Positions 33,540-33,555 of a stretch of 33,555 nt of DNA are shown here, one piece after another. Made by a program: the position numbers and the translations under genes. The stretch is taken from the NCBI GenBank assembly GCA_007134085.1, contig SLLL01000150.1, forward strand, positions 1-33,555, written 5' to 3'. Source of the DNA: Balneolaceae bacterium. Lineage in GTDB: Bacteria; Bacteroidota; Rhodothermia; Balneolales; Balneolaceae. The number at the start of each line of letters is the position of its first letter. Position 1 is the stretch's first letter. The notes below the pieces were generated by a model. The model had not been told where the DNA came from and made no database searches. It saw nothing but the letters and a program-made list of their open reading frames with translations.

Positions 33540-33555
33540 GCAGACGAAAAAAAAA

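Noticed and set aside
1-33555. CRISPR arrays, tRNA or rRNA genes, IS elements, phage genes
   Set aside because: No regularly spaced repeats, tRNA-like cloverleaf, transposase, integrase or phage structural gene was recognised on either strand.

Overview
The window looks like a chromosomal segment of a Gram-negative marine or saline member of the Balneolota/Rhodothermota side of the Bacteroidota relatives (inference). The evidence is a moderate, slightly AT-rich composition, many small lipoproteins with short [LF]xAC/SGC lipoboxes, Tat-exported enzymes, a TANFOR-type giant surface protein, weak Shine-Dalgarno sites, and long-form HisG with stand-alone HisE. No tRNA, rRNA, CRISPR array, insertion sequence or integrase was seen.

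Left part (1-4.2 kb): the end of a Tat-exported gluconate 2-dehydrogenase subunit 3-like protein, an ABHD10-like alpha/beta hydrolase, a convergent LamG-type lipoprotein and an AbgT-family transporter.

Histidine block (4.2-12.6 kb): on the minus strand, hisG-hisD-hisC-hisB-hisH-hisA, then a lipoprotein serpin on the opposite strand, then hisF-hisE. hisI and a histidinol-phosphatase gene are not in the window. HisB carries an unexplained ~100-residue N-terminal extension. Two copies of one palindrome (19 bp identical core) lie at the hisD start and the hisE end. Upstream of hisG, in a segment with no long ORF, is a 24-codon reading frame with 8 His codons, followed directly by a C-rich, G-poor stretch. 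I read this as a candidate his leader peptide and attenuation region, the most notable hidden signal here.

Middle (12.6-20.5 kb): a DUF4382 lipoprotein with its own terminator, a small thiamine-binding-like protein, recN, a rhodanese, a Tat-exported TIM-barrel sugar phosphate isomerase-like protein, a long uncharacterised lipoprotein, and prfC (RF3). Several perfect inverted repeats lie in the gaps.

Right part (20.5-33.5 kb): a secreted fasciclin-domain protein with a strong terminator, a decayed fragment of a DUF72 gene, a small lipoprotein, an intact DUF72 gene, an HNH endonuclease, and three small lipoproteins, two of which share a Cys-bounded beta-sandwich pattern. Last comes a two-gene unit of an outer-membrane beta-barrel protein and a 1970-residue TANFOR/carboxypeptidase-regulatory-repeat protein. 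All cysteines of that giant protein lie in its final ~140 residues.
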